Below are positions 55,406-64,000 of a stretch of DNA of 64,000 nucleotides, piece after piece; within the stretch, counting starts at the first letter, position 1, and each line of letters begins with the position of its first letter. The DNA comes from CBDDKZ01 sp965230415 (GTDB lineage Bacteria; Bacteroidota; Bacteroidia; Cytophagales; JAAEPT01), in assembly GCA_965230415.1 (NCBI GenBank), contig CBDDKZ010000005.1:310001-374000 (forward strand), in the 5' to 3' direction. Below the pieces are notes generated by a model. That model saw nothing but the letters and a program-made list of their open reading frames with translations. It did not search any database and had not been told where the DNA came from. Both the position numbers and the translations under genes were made by a program.

Positions 55406-56284
55406 ATGAATTTACGTCAATTAAAATATTTTAAAGTAGTTGCAGAAGAACTTCATTTCAGAAAAGCTGCTGAAAGATTATTTATTTCCCAACCTCCATT
55501 AAGCAGGCAAATAAGGGAATTAGAGGAACAATTAGGCACCAGTTTATTTCATCGGTCTAACAAACGTGTTACACTAACAGAGGCAGGCCAACATTTCCTG
55601 GAACATACCGAACGAATTCTACAGGAAATAGAATCAGCCAAAATCACTTTACAACAGTTAAAGGAGACTGAAAGCGGACAGTTAAGAATTGGTTATACAG
55701 GATCTACATTTCATGATAAACTCACACAAGTGTTAAAAGAGATCCATATAGCGTTCCCAATGGTCAAAACACGGCTTTACGAACAACCCACTATCAGGCT
55801 CGTTGAAGCCCTTGAAAAAGGAGAAATAGATGTATGTATTGTACGCGCGCCCATTCATTCAACATCTTTACATATTCACACATTATACAATGAGCCTTTT
55901 TCCTTTATTGTAGCTAAGGACAGTGTAACAGATAAGAGTATAGAGTTAAAAGACTTTAAAAATGAGCCTTTTATTTTTTTCAACAAAGAGTATGCTTCAA
56001 GTTATTACAGCACACTTATAGCTATTTGTCAACGTGCAGGATTCACGCCGGATGTTGCTCATGAAGCCAATAATATTCAGTCGATACTTAAATTGGTAGC
56101 AAATGGACTGGGGGTCTCTATTGTACCATCTACTTTACAAAAACAATACAAAGAGCTGCCATTAATTTTCACGCCGTTAAGTGATTCACCTCATCAGACG
56201 GAAGTGGTCATAGCCTATAAGAGAGGAAACAAACGCTTGCCGGTTACCAGATTCACCGATATGATGTGTAAGTTACACCAATAA
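55406..56284 (+). CDS. LysR-family transcriptional regulator
   Basis: The 292-aa protein has the LysR winged HTH at residues 1-60 (MNLRQLKYFKVVAEELHFRK, ISQPPLSRQIRELEEQLG, FHRSNKRVTLTEAG) and a LysR substrate-binding domain at ~90-290 for an effector. LysR proteins usually autoregulate and control a divergent gene, here the GT39-type membrane protein. The inducer is unknown. Length is typical. The stop is 2 bp from the convergent SnoaL-like gene. Confidence 0.94.
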   Translation: MNLRQLKYFKVVAEELHFRKAAERLFISQPPLSRQIRELEEQLGTSLFHRSNKRVTLTEAGQHFLEHTERILQEIESAKITLQQLKETESGQLRIGYTGSTFHDKLTQVLKEIHIAFPMVKTRLYEQPTIRLVEALEKGEIDVCIVRAPIHSTSLHIHTLYNEPFSFIVAKDSVTDKSIELKDFKNEPFIFFNKEYASSYYSTLIAICQRAGFTPDVAHEANNIQSILKLVANGLGVSIVPSTLQKQYKELPLIFTPLSDSPHQTEVVIAYKRGNKRLPVTRFTDMMCKLHQ

Positions 56285-56286
56285 GA

Positions 56287-56676
56287 CTACCCTTCTTTAA
56301 AACCGTGATAATAGAACTTTTGATAAACTATTTTACCTTCTTTCCATTGTTGTTTGAAAGCTTCATTCAACGTTTTAACACCATGCTTCTCACTTTTGAA
56401 ACGAATATACATTTCGCCCATAACCGTCTCGTCCTCTTCGTTAATGTATAGTGAAGTGATTTTTTGTTCTAACAACTTTACGCCGTGAAGATTCTGTTCT
56501 TCCAATCTTCTACATACTTGTTTTCCCATTATTGGAGACTCGTCATTTTCCTGATGTTGAATATGATCGGCATAAAAATGATCTACTACTTCGAGATTTC
56601 GAAGTGATTCAACCAAGGATTTATATGTCTTAAGACGTTCTTTAAGCCCCGCCATGATGTGATTATTTAGTATCAA
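56287..56676 (-). CDS. SnoaL-like/NTF2-fold small protein
   Basis: The 129-aa protein has the cone-like alpha+beta pattern of SnoaL/NTF2-fold proteins: helices at the start (LKTYKSLVESLRNLEVVDHFY), ADHIQHQENDESPIMGKQ, then strands ending with EAFKQQWKEGKIVYQKFYYH. Such proteins are polyketide cyclases, isomerases or of unknown function; no catalytic pair can be named. An ATG at 56655 (MAGLKERL) is an equally plausible start. It lies 45 bp from the membrane gene but may be separately transcribed. Confidence 0.8.
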   Translation of the reverse strand: MILNNHIMAGLKERLKTYKSLVESLRNLEVVDHFYADHIQHQENDESPIMGKQVCRRLEEQNLHGVKLLEQKITSLYINEEDETVMGEMYIRFKSEKHGVKTLNEAFKQQWKEGKIVYQKFYYHGFKEG

Positions 56677-56721
56677 CTGAATATACTAAAAAGTAATGGC
56701 ACCCAAAAGTTTATTAGACCT

Positions 56722-57288
56722 TTACATAAATAGTCCCAACATAAGAACAGACTTACATAGTGAATAGATTAAAAAGAATACTAACATTGATTTTTCAATT
56801 TCGTGGTAGGTTCTCTTTAAAATTAAAACGAAGCCCGTTAAGGCGGCAAGTACCAGATAGCTAAAATTCAAATAATAGTTATCTATTTCATTGAAGTATA
56901 GGGTTATAAATTGCGTAAAAAGAATAAAACAAACTAAGATATTGACTATTCCGGCTTTTTTATTTTCCAGGCTCTGTACTGTAAATAGCATTAAGACTGC
57001 TGAGAATAATACACCAAACCAACCTAATGTATTGAGATACGGTCCTACTTGCCAATAATGATCTTTGGTCCATTGCCCAAAGGGCAAAAACGCCAAAAGA
57101 GCGATACCCGCAACGTGATGTGAATACCTTCTTTGCCCTACAAGCCCTAGTAGGGGCACAATAGACAAAGCAATATTACGAACAACGATGATTGTCTCGA
57201 TATTCCCTGGAGCAAATACAATGAATAAGTTGCAAGCAATGGCTATAATTGCCATTGCCAAAATGATGTATTTAATCGTTCTCCCCAT
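56722..57288 (-). CDS. Polytopic membrane protein coupled to the haem-binding-domain gene
   Basis: The 188-aa protein has about seven hydrophobic segments (for example YIILAMAIIAIACNLFIVFA, FGVLFSAVLMLFTV, NILVCFILFTQFITLYF), so it is an inner-membrane protein. No family motif is recognised. Its start overlaps the 3' end of the haem-binding-domain gene by 17 bp, so the two are very likely co-translated. A partnership in electron transfer or redox sensing is suggested by that overlap, but is inference. Confidence 0.85.
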   Translation of the reverse strand: MGRTIKYIILAMAIIAIACNLFIVFAPGNIETIIVVRNIALSIVPLLGLVGQRRYSHHVAGIALLAFLPFGQWTKDHYWQVGPYLNTLGWFGVLFSAVLMLFTVQSLENKKAGIVNILVCFILFTQFITLYFNEIDNYYLNFSYLVLAALTGFVLILKRTYHEIEKSMLVFFLIYSLCKSVLMLGLFM

Positions 57289-57757
57289 TTTTATTAGCTT
57301 GGTTCTTCATCCAATTCATTAATTTCTCACCATCCTCATGACTCAATTTCGCTTCATTATGAAATAACACGTATGCAGACAAAGGCATCTCCCCTTCTTC
57401 AATTTCCTCAGCACACTCCTCTAATTTGTGTGCCTGCCGCTCACTCGAATAATCGGTCCATTGAGAGAAATTAAGCTCTTCCCTTCCTTCTTCGACATGA
57501 TGATTCACAAACCAGGAAACAGGTGCCACTTCACTGTACCAGGGGTACGTTGTCTCATGTGAATGACAGTCATAACATGAATTCTTGATCATGCTTCGTA
57601 TTTCCATTGGAATAGCTGATTGGGCATAAAAATCTTTCTCCTTATCAACCGGCGGGTTCGTATGATCCATCCGCACAAATTGCATAACGACAAAGCCTAA
57701 TAATACGCCCAACAATATCTTTTTTACACTAAACTTACCCTTCTTTTTAGCCATCAT
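57272..57757 (-). CDS. Haem-binding domain protein (c-type, membrane-anchored)
   Basis: The 161-aa protein has an N-terminal membrane anchor (~10-27, KKILLGVLLGFVVMQFV) and an exported domain with CYDCHSHETTYPWYSEVAPV, the CxxCH haem-attachment motif and signature of the Haem_bd family, followed by WFVNHHVEEGREELNFSQW. It should sit in the periplasmic face of the membrane and carry covalently bound haem. The function of the family is poorly known; redox sensing or electron transfer is likely. It is upstream of and overlaps a polytopic membrane protein. Confidence 0.9.
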   Translation of the reverse strand: MMAKKKGKFSVKKILLGVLLGFVVMQFVRMDHTNPPVDKEKDFYAQSAIPMEIRSMIKNSCYDCHSHETTYPWYSEVAPVSWFVNHHVEEGREELNFSQWTDYSSERQAHKLEECAEEIEEGEMPLSAYVLFHNEAKLSHEDGEKLMNWMKNQANKNGEND

Positions 57758-57941
57758 CCACTGTTTTTATTATTATAATCTACAATATTAATCATTCTGT
57801 AAATAAATCGCATCAATCCTATGCAACAAAACTAAATGAATGGGATACGTTTTAATAGACACTTAAAGGTGCCAATGAAAAGTATACTGTGCAATCTGTT
57901 AATTCAATTTTTGTATTATACTTGCAGATAAAATAATTGCT

Positions 57942-58664
57942 ATGAATGGATATGTATTAATCTTGGGAGCGAATTCTGATGTGGCAAAACACACTATTAA
58001 GGGTTATGTAAATAAAGGATTCAAAGTCGGTGCCGCCTCACGCAACCTGGAAGAAATACGCCAATTCATCAAGCAAGAAGAAATTGACAATAGAGCAGTC
58101 GACATTCTTTATTTTGACGCATGCGATTTTTCGACTCATCACAATTTTTACAATAAACTTCCTTTCAAACCGACGATAGTGATCTATGCAGCCGGATATT
58201 TAGTTGACAATGAAACGGCCATGTCAGACTTCAAAAAATTGGAAACCATGATGCAAGTACACTATTTGGGAGCCGCTTCTATTTTAAATATTATAGTTCA
58301 CGATGATTCCAATAAGCAGCTAAGGAGAATCATAGGTTTATCTTCACTTAGCGGGGTAAGAGGGCGCAAAAGTAATTTCATCTACGGCAGTACCAAAGCG
58401 GCTTTCACAACTTACCTGGCCGGTTTGCGCCAATTACTGGTACCGAGAAAAATTATAGTCAATGTTATCGTTGCGGGTTACATCAAAAGTAAAATGACAG
58501 CACATTTAGACCTTCCTAAAAGTCTGTTGCTTGAACCTTCTTACGTTGCCAAGTTCGTCGTGAACGCTCCAAAAAGATTCACTATCGTTCCAAATTTCAA
58601 ATGGAAAATCATCTATATCATCCTCAAATTGCTTCCCGAACAGCTTGTGGCTAAGCTGCCCTAA
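57942..58664 (+). CDS. Short-chain dehydrogenase/reductase
   Basis: The 240-aa protein has a Rossmann cofactor loop GANSDVA near residues 9-15 (variant of TGxxxGxG), a basic ASRN after strand 2 that favours NADP, the NAG-like YAAGY, a Ser in SSLSG and the catalytic pair YGSTK (Y-x3-K). It is thus a likely active SDR. The end is short of the usual ~250 aa but intact. The substrate is unknown; similar short SDRs act in fatty-acid, sterol or sugar metabolism, for example with DprE1-like partners. It is transcribed from a 184-bp divergent gap and stands alone. Confidence 0.9.
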   Translation: MNGYVLILGANSDVAKHTIKGYVNKGFKVGAASRNLEEIRQFIKQEEIDNRAVDILYFDACDFSTHHNFYNKLPFKPTIVIYAAGYLVDNETAMSDFKKLETMMQVHYLGAASILNIIVHDDSNKQLRRIIGLSSLSGVRGRKSNFIYGSTKAAFTTYLAGLRQLLVPRKIIVNVIVAGYIKSKMTAHLDLPKSLLLEPSYVAKFVVNAPKRFTIVPNFKWKIIYIILKLLPEQLVAKLP

Positions 58665-58763
58665 ACCTGCCGCTACATTTATCAACTTAGATAAGTTAGT
58701 GACAACATTATAAGAAGGATATCCGTTAAACCAGTCTATCTGCTACTAAATAAAAATCTGTTT

Positions 58764-59144
58764 ATGAAGTATTACTTATTTGTTATGAAGAATTATGCCA
58801 AATTCAATGGGCGTGCGCGCCGTGCCGAATATTGGTATTTTGTATTATTCAACGCTATATTTTACATTATCTTGTCAATTCTTGGGGGCATGGTAGGTGC
58901 GCCATTACTTGGCACACTTTATTATTTAGCCACAATTATTCCTACGCTGGCTGTAGCCGTACGAAGAATGCATGACGTAAACAAAAGTGGTTGGTACATG
59001 TTAATCCCTATTTATAGTTTTATACTAGCCATTACCGAAGGAGACCAAGGCGCTAATGAATATGGGCAAGACCCTAAATTTGACGGCAGTGAAAGTTTTG
59101 AGGAATTTGGCCAGCAAGAACAAAGTTCTAATTTTGAAGTTTAG
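58764..59144 (+). CDS. DUF805 inner-membrane protein
   Basis: The 126-aa protein carries the DUF805 signature: NGRARRAEYWYFVLFN at about residues 15-30, then two to three membrane segments, and VRRMHDVNKSGWYMLIPI. The C-terminus is acidic and glutamine-rich (FDGSESFEEFGQQEQ). The function of the family is unknown. It follows the SDR by 99 bp and is closed by a strong hairpin. Confidence 0.93.
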   Translation: MKYYLFVMKNYAKFNGRARRAEYWYFVLFNAIFYIILSILGGMVGAPLLGTLYYLATIIPTLAVAVRRMHDVNKSGWYMLIPIYSFILAITEGDQGANEYGQDPKFDGSESFEEFGQQEQSSNFEV

Positions 59145-59159
59145 AAATATCTAAGTTCT

Positions 59160-59201
59160 AATCCCTTTCTATTTTACCCACCCTTAAAATGGAAAGGGAT
59201 T
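59160..59201 (+). terminator. Long hairpin downstream of the DUF805 gene
   Basis: The 17-nt arms AATCCCTTTCTATTTTA and TAAAATGGAAAGGGATT pair with a single G-U wobble around loop CCCACCCT. The following sequence (AACCCTTTTCATT) is only partly U-rich, so it may be a terminator or a 3'-stabilising structure. Confidence 0.6.
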
Positions 59202-59267
59202 AACCCTTTTCATTACAATATCATATTTTAAGCGTCGTTTATCATAAAAAACTTTCTAACTTAAAGC

Positions 59268-60644
59268 ATGGTAATTGCGATTATAAATTTTGCGGACACG
59301 TTTTTTTGTTCACCTAAATTTAAGGGTTTAATAGACAAGGCAATAAGATACATCCTCTGTATAATTCTTATAGTTTGCGGCATTGAATCCAAGTCGCAGT
59401 CAACCCAACAAATTATAGCCAGCACTGAATTTAGTGAAACGCATGAAATAGCGGTAAATGGAGCACCACAGATCACATTAAAAACCCAAAAGCACTACAG
59501 TTCCTTTGTAATAGAAACACAAAAGAAGGAAGTACTTTTGGCGCTGTTAGTGCTAGTCAATAATAATTCCACACCACTACGTTATAATGATCACGACCAG
59601 CACATTCAAGGTATTTACCGATCCGTGCTGATAATGGTAGATTCTCTCAGTGATGAGTTGAGAATTATTACTGAAAACATTGCCAATAATGCAAAAATCA
59701 AAATTCATTTTTACTTCGCGGGAACGACTCCTAAAGTGATAAAAAAAACACATGCAAGCGTAAATCTTTGTGTTGAACCGGATCATGTCGCTCAAAGCAC
59801 ATGGAGATACCAACCTTCGGAACTTCCACCACCAGTTATTACACCTACAGAAACAGATGTGAGCCATATTATCATTCATCACTCGGCAGTGCCTAATTCA
59901 AACAATAATTATCAGGATGTTGTAAGAAATATTTACTTACACCACACACAGACTAATGGATGGGATGATATAGGTTACAACTATCTCATAGCTCCCGATG
60001 GCACCATTTACAGAGGTAGGGACAGTCAGGAACTCTTCGATCATGACAATGTACGAGGGGCTCATATGTGTGGAAAAAACAACTACACTATGGCCATTTG
60101 TTTACTGGGTAATTTTGAAGAAGAAAGCCCTTCAGCCATCGCTTTGCAGCAGCTCATCAGGCTTTCTACCTGGAAATTATACAAGGAAAACATAAGTCCC
60201 TTAGACAGCAGCATGCACGCTATCGGACCTTCAAGTGCCAATGCTCCGGACGCACTTCTAGCTCATATTGCAGGTCATAAAGACGGCTGTACTCCAGGAT
60301 ATACATTATGTCCCGGTAAGAATTTATACAGTCAAATGGCTCAAATCAGGCAAGCCATCCAAGACTCAACAGATCAATCCCCTTGCCTGTTTGCCAGCAC
60401 CAATCAAATCGATCACTCTGTAAAACAATTTGTTATAGATTATGTTAATAAAGTACTTATAATAAAAAGTAGCGAACCTCTTCTAGGTTGTGAATTATAT
60501 ACCCTAAATGGTAAAAAAATATTTTCTAAAGAATTGCAATCTACTGATGAACAGATAGATATACCACCTATACGCAATACATTAGCAATATGCATGATTC
60601 AAACGTCTAAAGGGTCGTTTAGGCGAAAAATATGGCTTCCTTAA
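59268..60644 (+). CDS. Secreted PGRP-type N-acetylmuramoyl-L-alanine amidase with T9SS-like tail
   Basis: The 458-aa protein has an extended signal (hydrophobic YILCIILIVCGIES, ~28-42), an unrecognised N-terminal beta domain (~45-185) and an Amidase_2/PGRP domain (~200-360). Zinc ligands are visible: His in HIIIHHSAVP (~204), His in AGHKDG and Cys in CPGKN (~348). The enzyme cleaves the bond between MurNAc and L-Ala of peptidoglycan. The last ~70 residues (VNKVLIIKSSEPLLGCELYT ... IRNTLAICMIQTSKG) follow the pattern of a type A T9SS sorting domain, so it may be released outside the cell and attack other bacteria or shed its own wall. The start is the only ATG before the signal. Confidence 0.92.
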   Translation: MVIAIINFADTFFCSPKFKGLIDKAIRYILCIILIVCGIESKSQSTQQIIASTEFSETHEIAVNGAPQITLKTQKHYSSFVIETQKKEVLLALLVLVNNNSTPLRYNDHDQHIQGIYRSVLIMVDSLSDELRIITENIANNAKIKIHFYFAGTTPKVIKKTHASVNLCVEPDHVAQSTWRYQPSELPPPVITPTETDVSHIIIHHSAVPNSNNNYQDVVRNIYLHHTQTNGWDDIGYNYLIAPDGTIYRGRDSQELFDHDNVRGAHMCGKNNYTMAICLLGNFEEESPSAIALQQLIRLSTWKLYKENISPLDSSMHAIGPSSANAPDALLAHIAGHKDGCTPGYTLCPGKNLYSQMAQIRQAIQDSTDQSPCLFASTNQIDHSVKQFVIDYVNKVLIIKSSEPLLGCELYTLNGKKIFSKELQSTDEQIDIPPIRNTLAICMIQTSKGSFRRKIWLP

Positions 60645-60769
60645 TCACTAATACACTAATAATCAATTAGAAATAAAACTTTTACCTCTGTGTCACGTAT
60701 ACACAGTGAGATTACTTATAGTTGAAGTCAATTCGGACTAACTTTTGACTAACTAATTTCTTTGATTAA

Positions 60770-61306
60770 ATGCAACAGATATCAGAATCCTCAGTTATAA
60801 AGGGCGATTTCGCAACATTGTTCAAAACAGCGTTACCCGGCCATATACAAACACAGCTTGGTGCAGATGGCAATTTCCCAAAAACAATTGCTAAAGATTT
60901 TTTAGTGTTTTCTGACCATGAATTAAGATACATTCAGAATAGAATAGCACAAAATCAGGGCGAAGATATACTTTATAATATGGGCGAAAGAATGGCTAAA
61001 AGCTTTAAATTTTCGAGTGCAGTTAATGACCTGGAAAAAGCCCTTATAACCGTTAAGAACGTTTATTCCAGAAATAGAAACAATTATGTACATGCGGGGA
61101 TCTACTTATTAAAATACGACGATTCGATGCGACGTGCATATATTCATTGTAACACGCCATTTCATGCTAAAACTGCTGAAGGTTTCATAAGCACGCTGGC
61201 TAAACGCTTTACTTCTTTAGACGCCCGGGTCAGTATTCATTCAAAGCGTGTTTCAACGCTCGATGAACTTGAAGCGGAGGCCATCGTTTTCAAAGTTGCA
61301 TGGTAA
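60770..61306 (+). CDS. Hypothetical cytosolic protein
   Basis: The 178-aa protein has no signal peptide. It is alpha/beta with patches such as FLVFSDHELRYIQNRI, MGERMAKSFKFSSAVNDLEK and HAGIYLLKYDDSMRRAYIHC, and two Cys/His-containing segments. The pattern of a helical N-terminal half and a strand-rich C-terminal half loosely recalls ligand-sensing 4-vinyl-reductase or haem-NO-binding-like small domains, but this is not a firm assignment. It is monocistronic, 125 bp after the amidase. Confidence 0.75.
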   Translation: MQQISESSVIKGDFATLFKTALPGHIQTQLGADGNFPKTIAKDFLVFSDHELRYIQNRIAQNQGEDILYNMGERMAKSFKFSSAVNDLEKALITVKNVYSRNRNNYVHAGIYLLKYDDSMRRAYIHCNTPFHAKTAEGFISTLAKRFTSLDARVSIHSKRVSTLDELEAEAIVFKVAW

Positions 61307-61428
61307 AGCAATTGTTCTTCCTGAAATGTAGCAAATCTCCATCATCTTTCCTTAATTTTTCAATGAGCTTATAGCTATTCCTCCTTTTAAAAAAGCAGAA
61401 CAATGCTTATTTTTGACCATAGGTGACT

Positions 61429-61452
61429 GCACATTTATGTAAAAAAATGTGC
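61429..61452. other. Hairpin in the yebC leader
   Basis: GCACATTT and AAATGTGC pair perfectly around an 8-nt loop, 51 bp before yebC. A TATTTTTG (61408-61415) just upstream fits the -7 consensus and would place this hairpin in the 5' leader. No -33 element is visible. Confidence 0.35.
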
Positions 61453-61502
61453 CTCATAGCATTTAGAACATTAAAATAACTATTACTTCGAACTACTTTA
61501 TT

Positions 61503-62213
61503 ATGGGAAGAGCTTTTGAATATCGCCGGGCTGCAAAAGAAAAGAGATGGGGCCATATGTCTAAAATGTTTCCCAAACTGGGAAGGGCCATAACTGTGGC
61601 AGCTAAAGAAGGTGGAACAGATCCCGAAATGAATAGCAAATTAAGAACTGCTATTCAAAATGCCAAGGCACAAAATATGCCTAAGGATAATATCGAGGCT
61701 GCGATCAAAAGAGCAGCCGGAAAAGATGCCGATTCTTTCGTAGAAGTAAACTATGAAGGTAAAGGCCCTCATGGCGTACTAGTATATGTAGAATGTGCCA
61801 CAGACAACACTACCCGCACAGTAGCCAATGTTAAATCCTATTTCAATAAATCCGGAGGAGGCGTCGTTCCTTCAGGTTCCCTTGAATTTATGTTTGCCCG
61901 AAAAGCTGTCTTTGAATTTGAAAAAACCGAAGAAATTGACATAGAAGAACTGGAACTTGAATTAATTGATGCCGGTCTCGATGAAATAGAAGAAATTGAC
62001 GAAATGGTAATCGTTCATGGCGACTACACAAATTTCGGGACACTATCGAAGGCCTTTGAAGAAAAGGGAATAGAAATAAAAAAGGCAAATTTAAAGCGTA
62101 TTCCGACCTCTCCGGTTGAATTTAGTGAAGATCAATTGGTAGATATTGAAAAAATGCTGGACAAAATTGAAGATGACGACGACATTCAGGCAGTATTCAC
62201 TAATATCGCCTGA
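61503..62213 (+). CDS. yebC: YebC/PmpR (TACO1) family protein
   Basis: The 236-aa cytosolic protein matches the family over its full length: RAFEYRRAAKEKRWGHMSKM, the GGTDPEMNSKLRTAIQNAKA helix, the NMPKDNIEAAIKRA segment, YEGKGPHGVLVYVE and the GVVPSGSLEFMFARKAVF motif near residue 120. Members act as DNA-binding regulators or, as recently shown for some, help ribosomes translate proline stretches. It has a proper terminator and a hairpin-containing leader. The acidic C-terminus is typical. Confidence 0.96.
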   Translation: MGRAFEYRRAAKEKRWGHMSKMFPKLGRAITVAAKEGGTDPEMNSKLRTAIQNAKAQNMPKDNIEAAIKRAAGKDADSFVEVNYEGKGPHGVLVYVECATDNTTRTVANVKSYFNKSGGGVVPSGSLEFMFARKAVFEFEKTEEIDIEELELELIDAGLDEIEEIDEMVIVHGDYTNFGTLSKAFEEKGIEIKKANLKRIPTSPVEFSEDQLVDIEKMLDKIEDDDDIQAVFTNIA

Positions 62214-62238
62214 TAATTGTTAAACTATTAATTGTTTA

Positions 62239-62268
62239 GGGGTGCTGCAAGGCACTCCTTTTTTTTTT
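62239..62268 (+). terminator. Intrinsic terminator after yebC
   Basis: GGGGTGC and GCACTCC (one G-T wobble) form a stem with loop TGCAAG, followed directly by ten T. It lies 25 bp past the stop. Confidence 0.92.
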
Positions 62269-62471
62269 GAGCACTTTTAGGTATTTTATCTTCGTTTTTG
62301 TTGCTTTTGTGCTCTTTGTCCAAGGTCAATGGTCATATTGTAATACACTAACATATCGGTTTTACTAAATTTTTTTTAACGAGTTGAACCAATTGAAATA
62401 ATAATTGTACAGTACTTTGAACTCAGAAATACTGGGTCAGTTTTATTAAATCACAACAAAACGTAAGCGTA

Positions 62472-64000
62472 ATGAATCAATCAAGAAATCAAAACCTATT
62501 CAAACAACTTACCACCTCTTCATTTTTAGTTTTGTTGGTGTCAGTGGTGGTATTTGTATCTATTGCTATGATAAACAACGAAACTATAGACAGAATAACA
62601 GGTCAACTGAAAAAAGTGAATGACAATAGACCCGAAGACCGGGTATACGTCCAATTAGATAAACCTTTTTACAAACCGGGAGAAAACATCTGGTTCACAG
62701 CATTTGTAAGAGAAAGTAATTTTTTTAATCCCTCTACAAAAAGTGACATCGTATATGTTGAGCTCATTGACCCAAAAGGAAATATCAGTACTAAACACAC
62801 ATTAATTGCCAAAGCAGGTATAGCAAAAGGTGACTTCCAGCTTGAATCTAATGCTCCTGGTGGGATATACAAAGTAAAAGCCTACACGCTATGGCAAGAA
62901 AATGATGTTCATTCACAAGCGTTTATAAAAACGATACAGGTGCAAAATGTCGTTTTGCCACGCCTTAAAATGAAATTGGATTTTCTGCGAAAAGCTTACG
63001 GACCAGGTGAAACCGCACATGCTGAACTCCTACTTGAAAGTTTATCCAACACTCCTCTTTCAAACAAAAGCATTGACTTCAAAGCCTCTATTCAGGGAGA
63101 AGCATACAAATCGGGAAAGGCCGTTACAAACGATGAAGGGAAGTGCCTTATCGCCATCAATCTTCCTGAAACACTCCAGTCTACCGACGGTCTGCTCAAC
63201 GTAATAATTAGCCATGAAGGTAATAATGAATCTATTTCCCGGTCTATTCCTATTACATTAAACAACATAAAACTGACTTTTATGCCTGAAGGTGGCGACA
63301 TGGTAGAGGATATCACCAGCAATGTCGCATTCAAAGCATTGAACGAACACGGAAAACCTGCCGACATCTCCGGTTACATCATTGACGATCAAGGCACAAA
63401 AATCGCTGATTTTAAAAGTTCCCATAATGGAATGGGCAAATTTGAATTACAGGCAAAAAAGAACCGAAATTACTTCGCTCAGATAAGCTCGCCAGGTGGT
63501 ATTGAAAAGAAGTATGAACTTCCAAAAGTGCTACCCCGGGGATATACCCTAACTTCCTACACAACAAAACAAGGTATTCGTGTTGTAATAGGTTCTACCG
63601 AACGAAGCGTGTTAACATTGGTAGGACAAATGAGAGGAAAATTATTATTTACTAAAGATATAGAAGTAGTTCCCGGCCAGGCAACAGCTATTATCCCCAC
63701 CCAAAGTCTGCCTGCAGGTATTTGCCAGCTTACTTTGTTTGATCATAATGGTGTTGCGCGCTGCGAGCGCCTCCTTTTTATTAATAAGGAACGACAATTA
63801 AACATCGCTATCGAGACGGACAAAGACCAATACCTGCCTCGTGAAGAAGTTAAACTTAAAGTAAAAGTGAGCGACCAAACCGGAATGCCCGTACCCGCTC
63901 AGCTAGCGCTTTCCGTGGTTGATGACAAACTACTTTCTTTTGCCGACGACAAATCGAGTAATATGCTCAGTTATATGCTCATGGAAGGGGACCTAAAAGG
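62472..64000 (+). CDS. Alpha-2-macroglobulin-like MG-domain protein, 3' truncated by window end
   Basis: An open frame runs from the ATG at 62472 to the window edge (~509 codons, no stop). The N-terminus has one membrane-spanning segment (~12-33, SSFLVLLVSVVVFVSIAM). It is followed by DRVYVQLDKPFYKPGENIWF, the MG2 domain signature of alpha-2-macroglobulin-like proteins, and several Ig-like MG domains (~65-500; for example YLPREEVKLKVKVSD, then PAQLALSVVDDKLLSF, reminiscent of the A2M MG region). In Bacteroidota many such proteins lack the thioester; that part is outside the window. The likely role is envelope defence or adhesion. The 258-bp gap before it includes the yebC terminator and no clear promoter. 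Confidence 0.9.
   Translation, partial: MNQSRNQNLFKQLTTSSFLVLLVSVVVFVSIAMINNETIDRITGQLKKVNDNRPEDRVYVQLDKPFYKPGENIWFTAFVRESNFFNPSTKSDIVYVELIDPKGNISTKHTLIAKAGIAKGDFQLESNAPGGIYKVKAYTLWQENDVHSQAFIKTIQVQNVVLPRLKMKLDFLRKAYGPGETAHAELLLESLSNTPLSNKSIDFKASIQGEAYKSGKAVTNDEGKCLIAINLPETLQSTDGLLNVIISHEGNNESISRSIPITLNNIKLTFMPEGGDMVEDITSNVAFKALNEHGKPADISGYIIDDQGTKIADFKSSHNGMGKFELQAKKNRNYFAQISSPGGIEKKYELPKVLPRGYTLTSYTTKQGIRVVIGSTERSVLTLVGQMRGKLLFTKDIEVVPGQATAIIPTQSLPAGICQLTLFDHNGVARCERLLFINKERQLNIAIETDKDQYLPREEVKLKVKVSDQTGMPVPAQLALSVVDDKLLSFADDKSSNMLSYMLMEGDLK

Overview
The window reads as a chromosomal segment of a member of the Bacteroidota, probably a Flavobacteriales-like or Cytophaga-like gliding or marine lineage. 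The reasons are type IX secretion (T9SS) type A sorting domains, a CHU_C/gliding-motility-type C-terminal domain, TANFOR and CSLREA-type surface proteins, the rplM-rpsI-rpsB-tsf ribosomal block, candidate promoters of the TAnnTTTG (-7) type, lack of strong Shine-Dalgarno sequences, and low GC. No tRNA, rRNA, insertion sequence, CRISPR array or integrase was seen.

Region 58-32088 (all minus strand) is one tightly packed six-gene transcription unit devoted to very large exported proteins. In transcription order: a 1516-aa beta-rich secreted protein of unknown function, a 695-aa Fn3-repeat secreted protein, a 5523-aa modular parallel-beta-helix/Ig adhesin ending in a T9SS sorting domain, a ~608-aa outer-membrane beta-barrel candidate, a 2154-aa TANFOR-Fn3-metallopeptidase protein whose last ~190 residues look like a bacterial EndoU ribonuclease toxin, and a 181-aa probable immunity protein. 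Spacing is -47 to +18 bp throughout. The toxin tip and immunity gene are visibly more AT-rich than the body of the carrier gene. This is the best candidate for an undescribed system: a Bacteroidota surface-adhesion/polymorphic-toxin apparatus.

Region 32229-40042 holds a PglD/NeuD-type acetyltransferase divergent from ispE, an archaemetzincin-type lipoprotein protease, a small lipoprotein, an outer-membrane protein, and two paralogous SulP anion transporters. Both transporters carry, after the cytoplasmic STAS domain, a CHU_C-like domain normally found on T9SS-exported proteins, which is a very odd architecture.

Region 40190-48299 contains a five-gene minus-strand operon (S8 subtilase, GT4 glycosyltransferase, M16 peptidase, SAM O-methyltransferase, LysM lytic transglycosylase), divergent over 32 bp from an Xaa-Pro aminopeptidase (pepP). 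Region 48383-51253 is the rplM-rpsI-rpsB-tsf operon with a candidate promoter, an rpsB-tsf intercistronic hairpin and a terminal terminator, followed on the far side by an Hpt phosphotransfer protein.

Region 51959-64000 holds mixed housekeeping and hypothetical genes: a degenerate OmpA-like exported protein, a 63-aa protein with its own terminator, a GT39-type membrane glycosyltransferase, a LysR regulator, a SnoaL-like protein, a haem-binding-domain protein overlapping a polytopic membrane protein, an SDR, a DUF805 protein, a secreted PGRP-type amidase with a T9SS-like C-terminus, a YebC/PmpR protein, and the start of an alpha-2-macroglobulin-like protein cut by the window end. Bases 1-57 show no gene.
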